A program made the translations under genes and the position numbers. From the NCBI GenBank assembly GCA_020284085.1, contig JACEVL010000110.1:772501-836500 (forward strand): a stretch of 64,000 nt of DNA. Direction: 5' to 3'. Below, piece after piece: positions 63,721 to 64,000 of the stretch (position 1 is the stretch's first letter; the number at the start of each line of letters is the position of its first letter). This DNA is from Aporrectodea caliginosa (Eukaryota; Annelida; Clitellata; Crassiclitellata; Lumbricidae). The notes under the pieces are model-generated. The model did no database searches, was not told the origin of the DNA, and was given only the letters and a program-made list of their open reading frames with translations.

Positions 63721-64000
63721 ATATTCCGCATAATGCACAATTGTTTGTTGAAGTTGCGGCTGTGTCAACTTGATTTTTCTTGAAATAAACGAATATGTGA
63801 TGGTTAGGCAGAGAATGGGACTGTTTGGAATTCTGATCGTCTAGATCTAATACTTCAGGGCAACACCCCCGCTCTATGGCACCACTGGTCACGGCTCCTA
63901 GAACAGAGCTCTGCACAATTATTGGTTAACTATCTGCTGAGTATGAAGTGCCCACAGCCGATTTACACAAAAACTGTTAGATGATGATTATTATGATGAT

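Overview
This window is nuclear DNA of an animal, almost certainly an invertebrate. Genes are split by introns with GT/AG borders and conserved phases. The protein families seen are animal ones (ASPP, BTB-BACK-PHR, CD36/SCARB). The spacers are full of microsatellites, tRNA-derived SINEs, L2/CR1-like LINE tails and small hAT-like elements. A marine deuterostome or lophotrochozoan would fit, but I cannot fix the phylum from the sequence alone. All exon models below come from reading the sequence by eye, with no alignment or transcript support.

Layout. 1-5.6 kb: repeats holding an apparently full-length non-LTR retrotransposon with a 994-residue ORF (RT plus a C-terminal zinc knuckle and PD-(D/E)XK-like endonuclease) and, just before it, a 5'-truncated copy of the same element embedded in (AAT)n. 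5.6-10.2 kb: long GGT/GGA tracts, then three phase-0-linked exons of a CD36/scavenger-receptor-B type gene (+ strand), closing with its C-terminal membrane segment. Directly after its stop is a three-fold repeat carrying E-box, CCAAT and AGGTCA motifs. 13.6-15.5 kb: a two-exon BTB-BACK-PHR gene (- strand). 16.5-18.1 kb: a duplicated segment interrupted by a SINE that is itself interrupted by a hAT-like element. 20.4-34.0 kb: a complete-looking 11-exon ASPP gene (ASPP1/ASPP2 family, + strand). The phases of all exons agree and the summed CDS is 4614 nt (1537 residues), with ubiquitin-like start, coiled coil, disordered middle, RVxF-type motif, ankyrin repeats and SH3.

39.0-41.2 kb: two phase-compatible exons on the - strand for an unrecognised cysteine-rich protein with a hydrophobic C-terminus. 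43.9-47.1 kb: pentanucleotide and 27-bp arrays and LINE tails. 49.2-51.7 kb: a large last coding exon (- strand) of a low-complexity protein with an acidic C-terminus. A perfect RFX X-box lies 0.65 kb upstream, and a possible further exon lies at 60.4-60.7 kb. 53.8-55.2 kb: a 1.4-kb hAT-type non-autonomous element with a perfect 8-bp target duplication. 58.0-59.8 kb: a large fold-back element with roughly 0.7-kb inverted arms, a perfect 10-bp target duplication and the same ORF on both arms. The last 4 kb is mostly simple repeats.

The genes do not form a pathway; they look like unrelated neighbours in a repeat-rich chromosome arm. The strongest unusual points are the fold-back element, the RT element and its (AAT)n association, the ASPP coding minisatellite whose unit also occurs in an upstream intron, the inverted block inside the TACCC array with palindromic borders, and the E-box/CCAAT/AGGTCA triplicate.
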